A stretch of DNA of 64,000 nt from NCBI GenBank assembly GCA_002270565.1, contig NQMI01000007.1, positions 434,001-498,000 of the forward strand, in the 5' to 3' direction. Of this stretch, positions 54,812 to 64,000 are shown one piece after another; position 1 is the first letter of the stretch; each line of letters opens with the position of its first letter. Source of the DNA: Stenocarpella maydis (taxonomy: Eukaryota; Ascomycota; Sordariomycetes; Diaporthales; Diaporthaceae). Under the pieces are notes generated by a model, which was given only the letters and a program-made list of their open reading frames with translations, had not been told where the DNA came from and did not search any database. Both the position numbers and the translations under genes were made by a program.

Positions 54812-56377
54812 ATGCCAAGCCAGTTGTTTAATAGCATCAACAATGTCATAAACAACTTTCCCACAGGGTACTAGTATTGCAGACCACAGTGGGGATGTGA
54901 AGAAAAGCTTTGCACACTTGCTTCTCGAGACGAGGCCCAGTGATCCGCTCGACCAAAGGGACCGCGTAGAAGATGTCTTGGACAGATTCAAGCTGTGGGC
55001 TGGCAACCTTGGAGCCCTCCATCAGCCGAACGACCGCTTGTCTCTGGAGGGGCTCTAGTGCGCTTGAAGAAGAGTCTGCTCTAGTAGAAGAACATGAAAA
55101 CAGACAGAAACAAGGAGGCTTAATATTGGACATGGTTTCTGAGTGCCTCAAGGCATTGTTTCGCATCGGAAAAGTGGTGAGAAAGGCAACACCACGAGAC
55201 CGCTTCAAACGAGCACTTCAGCGCTCCGAGTTTACGTTTCCGCCTGAATTTGACACTACTGGTTACATTGAGGAGAGATACCCTAATTTGAGGTCCAAAA
55301 ATGCTGCCGGGTTGGCGTCCAGGCTTGGAATTGCAAATGAAAAGCGTAGGCAGTTCATCCACTATAGCCGAAACCATAAGGCAAGGCTTGCAACAGAGGG
55401 TCGGAGCCTGCCAGAGGATGACAGGACCGAACTTCAATCCAGTAAAGCCACGACTTTCACCCCCCCCCCGGGGATGTATCCAAAGCCCAATTACTGGAGC
55501 CGCCGTCACTCGGGGAAGAAGAGGATACAGTATCCTTAGTTTCTGCCAGCACAGGGTTTGAAAATGATAGGAATCTTAAACTGCCGAGTCTTGCAGATTT
55601 GTCTCCGGATGGGGTGCACTTTGAATGCCCAATTTGCTTTACCCTCCAATCCTTCAGTAAGGAGAAATCGTGCAAGTAGGTACTGATGCCTGTTGACGGG
55701 TTTCTTTTCTCGTTTTCCTCATTCTTCCCCACCCTGTAATTACTTCTGCTCCTGTAGAAGTCCTAACTACCTGTAGAGTACATGCCTTCCGTGACCTCAA
55801 AGCTTATGTCTGCACGTCCAGTACAAAAGAATGTGAGACAATGATGTTCGGCGATTGTGATGCTTGGTTTAGCCACGAACTGAAACATCACTACTCATCC
55901 TACTTGTGCAAACTTTGCGATTGCCAATACAAAGCCGAAGAAGCCTTGAAGCAGCATATCCTTAGCCAGCATGGGAGGTACTCTGTCGAAGAGCTTTCCT
56001 CCGTCCTTGAAAATGGAAGAATAGTAATGTCACGATTGAAGGCAGGAGATTGTCCTTTCTGCAATGATTGGGTTTCAGCCCTGTCACAGCGCAGGCGTCA
56101 AGCAGAGGGTCAAGCTTCACCGAACAACAATAACACGAGCATTCTAGTTTCTCTGACCCAATTCAAACGACATGTGGGCACACATCAAGAACGACTTGCT
56201 CTCTTCGCTGTGCCGAAGGCAGTTGGCGATGATGAAGAGCGCAATATCGAATCTTGTTCAAGCTCAACGCCATCTTCTTCGAAGCAGGGAAGTCCACATC
56301 CCGATGTCTACGCATCATCACGCGGGTTTAGTGTTGGAGGACCTGTTACTGTCACAGTCTGGACTTGTGTGAGTTAG
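54812..56377 (+). pseudogene. fungal C2H2-type zinc-finger family protein, frame broken at three homopolymers
   Basis: The order of segments matches a lineage-expanded Pezizomycotina family: a short N-terminal start (MPSQLFNSINNVINNF at 54812), DRVEDVLDRFKLWAGNLGAL, a helical part with KVVRKATPRDRFKRAL, NEKRRQFIHYSRNHKARL, an acidic linker, FECPICFTLQSFSKEKS, HAFRDLKAYVCT, then Cys/His fingers (FSHELKHHYSSYLCKLC, ALKQHILSQHG) and DCPFCNDW and FKRHVGTHQERLALFAVPK at the end. Continuous reading needs corrections at GGG (about 54866), GGGG (about 55047) and a C10 run (55459-55469). One intron is plausible (GTAGGT at about 55676 to TGTAG at about 55777). All breaks are at homopolymers. It is either a decaying paralogue or mis-sequenced. 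Members are often lineage-specific and of unknown role. Confidence 0.7.
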
Positions 56378-57094
56378 AGTTAGACCCATACAAGTAATAT
56401 ACGTAATCTCTTTTCGTATATACTGATTAGAAACTCGCTTCTAGTGTTAGTGCGGCGGGGAATCTATGCCATTTCAGACAACTACTGCATGCACTAACTA
56501 CGTCCATCAACGATGCAGTAATTGCCCAGTGCTCTATAAAACTAAGGTCACCGGGATTTGAGCTTTAAAGGTGAGTGAACTTGGTCGGCAGAATCCCAAG
56601 TGGGGTGCGCCGATACCTAGGTACTATGATGCACGTTATTGCTGACTTGGACAATGGCTCGGTTCAGACTGAAAATAATACAGATGCGCTACCGAACAAG
56701 ACGCATTCTAGTGTTCAGATGGGATACAAACTCCTTCTCCAGTTGGTCCCACAATTGAAGCTTTCGGGATCGCATGACACTCTTGGACATCTAGACCGTT
56801 ACCGTTGCCTCAGAATGGCTAGGAGATGGATGGTTTGGGCAAAGCCTGCCAAAATATGCGTGTTGTCGTGTGGAAATAGTCTTCAGTAAAAGCAGTAGGG
56901 GAGCTATAACAAAGGGTTTCCAAATTGGAATCCGTTAACAAATACCCCTCTATTGCTTGCTGTGTTCATATCATACCTATTTAACTACTTTTCAAACTGC
57001 ACCCTCATATTTATCTACCAAGCTGATACTTAAGACAACTCTGGCCTTCTATGAATTTACGAGCTTCCGCTGAATGAAGAATATATGTCAAGCC
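56378..57094. other. intergenic stretch between two broken genes
   Basis: It holds a CCTAGGTACT palindrome at about 56611-56622 and an AT-rich part (56940-57020). The 104-codon frame at 56575 has no motif. Confidence 0.5.
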
Positions 57095-58375
57095 TCACTG
57101 GCAGGCAACAAAAGCACGCTGTAGATCATGGCATTCAATAATGAAATTTTGCATCAAACAATCCTCAGAGATGTCTTCATCCAAGGCAGCTCCGTTCACA
57201 ATCTGTTTCTCGACCATCACCTCAACGGAGGAGTACGCCCAGTTCCCGTCATAAACAGCAGCCTGGGCTCCCGCATCCAAGTACTCGCGGAATTTCCGGG
57301 CTGCCGAGCTGTTGCGAGGATGCTCCCCAACTTCCCGAAGGCGGTAATGCGGATCACTCAAGTGCCAGCTTATGTAGCCCTGACAAAAGCCCTCGACGGT
57401 TCCAGCGACGCGGGGATTGTTCTCATTGTCCCAGAAGGCTTTCAGTAGGACCTCAGGCCTGGTGATGGCGTCACTCGCAACGCGGTCCAGCCTTTCCTCG
57501 ATGGACGACAGGTCCGGCCTCTACCGCACGTAGTTGCGCGCCAATAATTTTGGTCGTCCAAGTCGCCATACTCCCTCGTAGGATGGGAGGACGTCGTTCA
57601 TAAGGATCTCCCAGTGTGCCAAGTGCGGTATAGCCGACGCAATCTGCACCAAAAGCTCACGCTCCTCAAGCGCTGCGCCTCCGTCCCAGGAAATATCGAC
57701 AAGCCCACAAAATGGCCCAGCCCGCTCAGCCTTCGCAAGAACGGGGGTAGTCGTGGACACCGTTTAGACTCTGCAAGTTGTGCTTCTCAATCCAATATCC
57801 CTGGAAAACTATTTTTGCGAAGGGTGGTCGCGGTTAGCCTTTGAAGACAGGATCTTGGGATACTTATAATGAATGCCAGTGACTTACAGTCGAACGAGCT
57901 CCGGATCAAGGACAATGAGCAGAACGGTCCCAGCATCTCCGCACTCAAGGAAACTTTTGGTTGAATAGGTGCCACTATGGGTTGGTTCCTCTTCCCTAGT
58001 GGGTTTGATTGTTTACTGGATCTGTAATGACTCCATGCTAGGTCCTTGGTCGCTGGTGCTGTTGTTGAGCAGGACCGTAAAGGTAAACTGGATGTTCAAA
58101 TCGATTATCTGCTCGAGTGTCGCCTTGGCCCGACCGTAGACGACCAGGGACACGATGGTATTGATGGCGGCCTGAACCTTCGTCGGCTTAGCCCGCAAGG
58201 ACTTCAATGTCGAGGAGAAATATTCGGTTTCTCTTGTGCATAGGTAGTGCATTATTTCCGGCCGCTCCTCCTGCGCGTGATTCACGTCTCGGTACCGTAC
58301 TGCGTGGACAAGCCGCACCATGAGCACCTCAAGGTAGTGCTCCAAAGGGAATGTCTTATCGAACGTTGAATACAT
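57095..58375 (-). pseudogene. unrecognised fungal gene with a frame break and an in-frame stop
   Basis: Coding-like segments in order: a first exon from the ATG at 58375 (MYSTFDKTFPLEHYLEVLMV) to a GTAAAC donor at about 58016; a second segment after CCCATAG containing FLECGDAGTVLLIVLDPELV with a GTAAGT donor; then GYWIEKHNLQSLNGVHDYP. At this point a CCCCC run (about 57739) shifts frame into AKAERAGPFCGLVDISWDGG, and ALEERELLVQIASAIPHLAH follows. A TAG at about 57526-57528 then interrupts the frame, which resumes with LSSIEERLDRVASDAITRPE and ends at 57095 (HDLQRAFVACQ). The codon pattern and phase-compatible introns show that this was a real protein of roughly 420-440 aa. I recognise no domain. 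One lesion could be a miscall; the in-frame TAG argues for a pseudogene or an allele. Confidence 0.55.
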
Positions 58376-59371
58376 CGGATCCGTCCATGGTGAGGATTTG
58401 AGTATCTGTGCTAGGAAAGAAGATAACGAAGCCCGAATTGAAGCTTCTGGATACAGACAAAAGAGACAAAAAAATTACCAATGATCTGTGATATAACCAC
58501 GCCATAAATACTTCCCAGGGCTCCCTACAGACGGAGGATCGGTGCGCGCAATATTCAAGTTGCCACGACATGCAGTCAGGTAAAGTTCATCGAGAAGACC
58601 TAGAGTGCCCAGTTGGTTTTTTTTTTTTTTTTAGAAATCACGCACCTGTCGAGAGACTGAGTCTGAAGGTGATCATCGTGTAAAGTACTTGACTCCCACC
58701 CCTTTGGGCAGCCGCAATGTCCCGGATGAACACGGGAAAGCTCCAGATGTCTTCAAGCCCCCATTAAGGTACCTCCCGCTACTAGTCAAGTGACACAGCA
58801 TCAGGGGATTGGAAAATGGGGTTATGATATCAGACCACCCGCTCACTGGTAGGAGACATGTCATTTTATTTCCATAAGGGGACGCCCTAAAGTGAGGCGC
58901 GGAGCGTAGTTACTTATTCCACACGCATGCGCATGCATCAATGATCCGATTCAAGCGCAAAGTAACAAAATTTCGACGCTGAACTGGTTCCGAAGCGCAA
59001 TTAATGATGCATTCGTGCTTGATAGATGTTGGGCTCACCGAATGGGGAAGGTAGTTACGTACGTGGTTGATCCAGGGGACTATTGATTTCAACTGCATTG
59101 ATGCCCTATGACACTTGTTTATTGATTGGGCATTTCAAGTCGTACTTAAATGACAAAGCTTTCCTGCGCATCCAGATACATACGCCAGTCAATCCAGTAT
59201 TTATCAACCGTTGAGCTTCACCTGGATTGCGGTGCCTTGGGGTAAGTATTCAAGCACTCACTGCTCAAGTGCCGAGAGCCACCCTGGAAATTGGAAGCTT
59301 TGCATTCCAGCCTTTTGTGACACCCTTTCTCGCTTTTGACATAGCCAGGTCACAAAGTCCGTCCCACAGCC
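58376..59371. other. intergenic stretch upstream of P450 no. 2
   Basis: A T homopolymer (about 58617-58632) is present. A 71-codon frame at 58356-58571 has no support. The last 300 bases precede the P450 start. Confidence 0.5.
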
Positions 59372-61259
59372 ATGAGAACACTCTTCGATGCGGAGGGTCT
59401 GCTGGCGCAACTGGAAGTACCCAAGACGTCCTTGGCTTTGGCTTTTCTAATGATCAGCACAATCGGCCTGATCTCTCGCTGTCTTTACAACCTTTATCTA
59501 CACCCCTTGCGGAAGATCCCCGGCCCAAAGCTAGCCGCCATGACCTCATGGACAGACTTCTACTACGATGTCGTTAAGGACGGTAGCTATCTCTTCGAGA
59601 TAGGAAAAATGCATGAAAAGTATGGTAAGTTTGACCTCGCCGCAGTACCATTTCCCTCGCCATGGGGCTTCGAGCAGTCTAGAGGATGAACAAGGCCTCT
59701 GAATGGCTGGACACAGGCCCGATCGTTCGGATCACTCCCGACGAGGTGCACATCAATGACCCGGAATTCTATTCCACCGTCTATTCCAGCGGCAAGTCCA
59801 AGGTGAACAAGGACCCATCCATGGCGACGGCGTTCGGGCATCCAGACGCAACGGGCTCAACTGTAGACCATGATCAGCACCGCGTACGGCGTGGGTACTT
59901 CAGTCGTCACTACTCCAAGCGTGCCGTTGACACGCTGACTCCGCTCATCAGCGAGCGCGTCGACGCCTTGTGTGCACGCCTCGAAGGGGTCCTCAAGATG
60001 GGCAGTCGGGTCTCGCTTGACAGGTTGTTCGCCGCGCTCGCGGCTGATGTGATCTACGCCCAGTTCTTCGGTGCACACCTCGATTACCTCTCAGACCCGG
60101 ACCTGTGTGTTCCCTGGCTCGATGTCTTCGTCGTCCTCTCGGCCGCGTTCCACATCTCGAGGCTCATTGCCACGCCGCTCCGCATACTGAAGAGGCTAGG
60201 CCCCGGTGCCTTTAAGCTCTTGATGCGGCTCCATGGGGGCCGCCTGGTGGGCAAGCTTTTTGATCTGCAGGAACAGACCAGGCAAACTGTGCGGCGCCTG
60301 CTCGACGAAAAGAATTCTGACAGTCCCGCAGCCCAGTGTGTTATTGTCCAGGCACTTGGGAATCCTGACATCCCGCCGCAAGAGAGGACAATAGAGCGTT
60401 TCGTTGACGAGGGGATAATATTTGGTCTTGCGGGCACCGAGACGCTGAGTCGGACGCTTGCGGTCGGTTCGTTCTATCTCGTCCGCGACAAGTCCGTCCT
60501 CGCGAGGCTAAGGGGTGAGCTGGCCGCGGCCAGTGAGAAATCGCCCGGCAAGGACTTGACTCTCAATGAGCTCGAGCAGCTCCCGTATCTGGTATCCGGC
60601 CCCTTTCTTAGGTGCAAAAGAAATATTCACTAACACCCGGGTTTGTCGAACCATAGACGGGAGTTGTCAGGGAGTCCATCCGGCTAGCATTTGGCCCCGT
60701 CTGCCGGTTCCCGCGGCTCCATACTGAAGAGACGCTCATTTACAAAGAGCACGCGATTCCGGCAGGAGTAAGTAGTTTATGGTCCTTTCCAGAGATTGGA
60801 GACATGCCGATAATTATCCGCGCAGTATGCTGTCAGTATGTCGACTTGGTTCTTGAATTTGCACCCGAAGACGTTTCCGGACCCTTGGGAATTCAGGCCC
60901 GAACGTTGGATCGAGGCGGCGCAGAAAGGATTCCCGCTGGCGAATTATGTAGGGAGCTTCAGCCGAGGGACCAGGGCCTGTCTAGGGCAGAAGTGAGTGA
61001 AATCGCCTTATTCTTCACCGGAGCCGACGGGTGTGGCGGGTTGAAGGTGCCATGAAAACTGACGGATAGTCGTGTCATTGACAGCCTGGCGTATGCTGAG
61101 GCCTTCATGGTTCTCGCGCGGGTCCACGGCCGATTCGAGCTGGAACTAGTGGACACGACGTCTAGAGACGTGGCGATCGAGAAGGTTTACATCACAGGCT
61201 ACCCCATGAACGGCCAGGGCGAGGTCATGGCCAAGGTCACGCATAAGCTGGAAGACTGA
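59372..61259 (+). CDS. cytochrome P450 no. 2, intact
   Basis: Five exons, 59372-59624, 59717-60591, 60657-60767, 60826-60992 and 61085-61259, join in frame to give 526 aa. The start gives a lumenal N-terminus, one membrane helix ([20 protein letters not shown]) and the hinge [12 protein letters not shown]. Conserved motifs are [20 protein letters not shown], the C-helix [13 protein letters not shown], the I-helix [12 protein letters not shown], ExxR in [18 protein letters not shown] and the heme loop [12 protein letters not shown]. Every key residue is present, in contrast to P450 no. 1. The layout is typical of the trichodiene-oxygenase/benzoate-hydroxylase-like fungal P450s. No biosynthetic backbone gene lies nearby, so it is not clearly part of a metabolite cluster. 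The substrate is unknown. Confidence 0.95.
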
Positions 61260-62568
61260 AAACGACGTACATGAGATGTACAGTTCCGGGGGGAAGTCAC
61301 AGGATGCAGGGAGGAGCGGAGTCGGTATCGAGGCATATCATGAAGCTCAGGCGCCCCGCGCCAGGCGAACCGCGCGGCTTGACAGTCCTTGACCCCAGAC
61401 CTGAGCGAGCTAGGCCGGGGGTGCGTGCGTCTTGGCCTGGGCGCTCCCGTCGGTCACAGTCTCCTGTACCCTGCATAGTACTTACCTAGGTAGATACCTA
61501 AGTACCCAAGTAGACAGACTATCTAACGTGCTGGTCGGAACGCCCCAGATGTGTCCAGCTGGTAGGGTCGGAGCCAGGCTGCCTTTGTTTCATCAACACG
61601 GTATAATAAAGTTTTTGGCAAGACAGTCAGTCAAGTCAGTCCATCCGCATCACAGTCTCTGGCCATCGATGCTACAGGTCGGCTCGGCCCTGGGGGACAG
61701 GCCGGCCGAGGAGGGGCACATTGAATGACAGGTGGAGGTGCTGCGCTGTACCAGTTGGCCTCAACACTTGGTGGGCAGGGTCGGTGCTGCACGTGGAGCA
61801 TCGACAATACCTTTCAGGTGCGAGCTCTTGTCTTCTTAATTCCGTCCGACCGGGCAGCGCGAGAGATAATTAGTAAGAAAGGACGGGCCAGGGGGCCAGC
61901 AGAGAAGCCCCTGCCTGCTCCGTGAATTGGCAGCATGACCCCTCATCCAGCTTGCACGACCATTCATCAGCCCGGCTCCTCCCTCTCGTCCCTCACCTCT
62001 CCATCGTCAGCCAAGCACCCGCCCAGCCTGCTCTCGTGCCTCGAACGGCCATCCACCACTAACCTGGGCATGCTTATTCTTGGAACCACATGCCCACTGG
62101 CTGAGGTCCCTTTCCTAAGCTCTGAGCCTGGCTGGTGACTACTTCGCAAGCAGGCATTCAGTGACCGCACCTGCTCACTGATTGCTGTGGCCCTCTCTCT
62201 GTGCCACCCAGAGCTTGTCTTTTCATTCGTGTCCTCTGATGTCCAGCCTCTGCTTCCTTTCCCGGCAGCCTGGAATCCTCACGTTTCCGGTATAGGTCAA
62301 CACATCGACGTCACAAAGCCTATGTGGGACAGCCAACAACCCGCGCCTGCTGTCGCTCTCCTCGTGCCACCACACCGGTCCACCCCGATTCGGCTGCAAT
62401 ATACTGGATACTACTGCTCGTCCGGCTTCTTTTTCTGCACTTCTCATTTTCTGACGAGTTTCATCTGGGTTCTGCAGCCATCGCTGGACTGACTTCGTTC
62501 CAGACCCGGCGGCCTGGTATCATTCCGTATAGACGGACTACTATGGTCCCGAGCATACGCTATCCACG
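61260..62568. other. intergenic stretch and probable leader of the right-edge gene
   Basis: It contains TACCTAGGTAGATACCTAAG-like palindromes at 61486-61515 and a C/T-rich part (about 61935-62460) that probably includes the promoter and leader of the gene starting at 62569. No coding frame is supported. Confidence 0.5.
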
Positions 62569-64000
62569 ATGTTGACTTCCGCATCGCAATTCGGCCCTCG
62601 AGCCAGGGCTCTCCGGAGGGTTCATGCCACCCCAACCGCAACCGCATCTCTCCATCGAGTGCTCGCTGCCTCTGGTGCCGTCACCATCCAACACTGTCAG
62701 CAAACCCGCCACTTTCGGCTTGGTTCGTGGTTCCAATACCTCGACTCAGACGCGATGGATGAATCCAAACGGCGCCGGCTGGCCCGATGTGAGAGAGAGC
62801 AGGCGGAAAAACTAGAGAAAGCACGGCGCAGAGAAGTAAAGAAAGTATGGAAGCAGTACAAGGTCTTAAGGGCGACGTATGACGAGCAGCTCAGTCGACG
62901 CCTCAGTTGGGACAAGCACCCGCTCGCGGATAATGCCAGGCACGCTGTGAAGCGCATGATGGCCAGTTATTGGCTCTCCCATTATGGGAGCGCCCATCAT
63001 GACGATCCCGCAGTCCCCAATCAACGTACACCGGGCAACAAGGACGGCGTGCGCCCCGGACAGAATATCGAAGATGTGGAACGAGGGGCCATGGAGCATC
63101 TCATTTTCGGTCAAGAGCCAGAGCAGGCGACACCAGCGCAAAAGTCGAAGCAGACGCGAGGTGACCAGAAGAATAAGCATGAATCCGTACCTCACACTTT
63201 CTATGGTGTGTCCGAGCACGAGGATTATTTTATCGACCCAGTGACGAACCGGAAGGTCGCGAAAACCCGGCCCCCGGCAAGCCTTCAGGAAGACGTGGAC
63301 ATTCGCGTCAAGAGGTCCAGAGACTACAGAAAGCGCTGCGCTTCAGGTCACGATGTGTTGAGTAGCCAGCCTTCCGATCCACAGGTCAGTGACAAGTCGC
63401 ACCAAGTGCCGAAGTCCTCCACCATTCCCGATTACTTGGTGAGCCGAATGGACCCTCAGTCCCAGGATCCAACACCCAAATTCGGCGACTTGCAAAAGTA
63501 CAACCCGGATTTTCTTGACGAACAGGTCTCTTCTGAGCGACCACGGCGACCTGATAACGACAAAGACGGTCACAAGCCGGCGATGGGCACGGAGCCTGTC
63601 CAGTTTGAGGACCTGAAGCCGCCGCATGTAGACCTCGCCAAGTACAAATCGGCGGTGATCGATGAAGTCATCGCTCGATTTGAGACCGACCAGCCTTCAT
63701 TGGGCTCGGGTCTAGAACCCCTGTCAAATGAAGACGCTGGGTTACACCACAACGAGCCCAAAGGGAAACCTCTGGGCCATCACACTTCCATCGACTTAGA
63801 CCGACTTCCAGAGGGTCGCCGGCCATTGGTTGAGGATCTGGAACCCGGCGATTTCCCCGAATCAACTATCGAGCAGCTGCGCGAGAAATACGGGACAGCA
63901 GAGCTGCGAAAGTATACAGCTGTGAGGCATCTTGAGCCAGACGTCAACTCCTCACCATCCGCTGAAGAGCGAGGCTCGGGAAATGCGGCAGTAGAGTTCA
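62569..64000 (+). CDS. fungal protein with probable mitochondrial presequence, N-terminal 477 codons (runs off the edge)
   Basis: The frame is open from the ATG at 62569 to the last base with no stop and no need for an intron. Residues 1-50 (MLTSASQFGPRARALRRVHA start, many Arg/Ser/Thr/Ala, no acidic residue) look like a mitochondrial presequence with a QTRHFRLGSW processing-type site. A charged coiled-coil-like stretch follows (SKRRRLARCEREQAEKLEKA), then a block FYGVSEHEDYFIDPVTNRKV at about residues 210-230. This resembles a motif I have seen in large, uncharacterised mitochondrial proteins of filamentous fungi. The rest is Pro/Asp/Lys-rich with short YxP-type repeats (LQKYNPDFLDEQ, LAKYKSAVIDEV). 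The product is unnamed. The 3' part lies outside the window. Confidence 0.8.
   Translation, partial: MLTSASQFGPRARALRRVHATPTATASLHRVLAASGAVTIQHCQQTRHFRLGSWFQYLDSDAMDESKRRRLARCEREQAEKLEKARRREVKKVWKQYKVLRATYDEQLSRRLSWDKHPLADNARHAVKRMMASYWLSHYGSAHHDDPAVPNQRTPGNKDGVRPGQNIEDVERGAMEHLIFGQEPEQATPAQKSKQTRGDQKNKHESVPHTFYGVSEHEDYFIDPVTNRKVAKTRPPASLQEDVDIRVKRSRDYRKRCASGHDVLSSQPSDPQVSDKSHQVPKSSTIPDYLVSRMDPQSQDPTPKFGDLQKYNPDFLDEQVSSERPRRPDNDKDGHKPAMGTEPVQFEDLKPPHVDLAKYKSAVIDEVIARFETDQPSLGSGLEPLSNEDAGLHHNEPKGKPLGHHTSIDLDRLPEGRRPLVEDLEPGDFPESTIEQLREKYGTAELRKYTAVRHLEPDVNSSPSAEERGSGNAAVEF

Overview
The window is nuclear DNA from a filamentous ascomycete (Pezizomycotina), most likely a Sordariomycete. The evidence is short GT-AG introns of about 40-200 bp, a strong G/C preference at third codon positions, fungal gene families (salicylate-hydroxylase-like flavoprotein, peroxisomal D-amino-acid oxidase, two fungal P450s, secreted S8 protease, Ltn1, ALG3, PDC), and a recurrent TACCTAGGTA palindrome between genes. 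The class is inferred from the gene families, not proven.

Layout. 1-6.2 kb: gene-poor, ending in the long leader of a disordered 812-aa protein (6222-8660). 10.2-11.0 kb: three-exon thioredoxin with a mitochondrial-type N-terminal extension and an internal cytosolic-type start. 12.0-16.8 kb: a divergent pair, a 7-exon FAD monooxygenase (minus) and a 5-exon D-amino-acid oxidase ending in SKL (plus). 16.8-21.7 kb: accessory island with a cysteine-rich secreted protein between two diverged copies of a repeat, a tandem repeat, a TATA box with no gene after it and an ankyrin remnant. 21.7-26.2 kb: housekeeping block with ALG3, an EIF1AD-like protein and a damaged ASC-1/TRIP4-type protein. 26.7-27.0 kb: a probable assembly seam (one N between two identical 145-bp blocks). 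27.0-28.9 kb: pyruvate decarboxylase, with an unexplained coding-like ORF right after it. 29-34.8 kb: gene-poor. 34.8-40.1 kb: P450 no. 1, a frame-broken PPPSYEE protein and a disordered 334-aa protein. 43.2-46.1 kb: secreted subtilisin-like protease. 47.9-53.9 kb: small secretory/membrane protein and the 1627-aa Ltn1/listerin E3 ligase. 54.8-58.4 kb: two broken genes (a C2H2-type fungal family and an unrecognised one). 59.4-61.3 kb: intact P450 no. 2. 62.6 kb to the edge: N-terminal part of a probable mitochondrial protein.

The genes do not form one pathway. Core functions are protein N-glycosylation (ALG3), ribosome quality control (Ltn1), translation-factor-like and coactivator proteins, redox (thioredoxin) and fermentation (PDC). 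The environmentally directed genes (FAD monooxygenase, DAO, two P450s, secreted protease, cysteine-rich secreted protein) are scattered among them. I found no convincing tRNA, rRNA, CRISPR array or complete transposon.

At least five loci carry small frame disruptions, several at homopolymers (G4, C10, C5, A7). Either this assembly carries homopolymer miscalls or several genes here are decaying. That should be settled before any of these breaks is read biologically. Exon boundaries were placed by hand from splice consensus, reading-frame continuity and family motifs.
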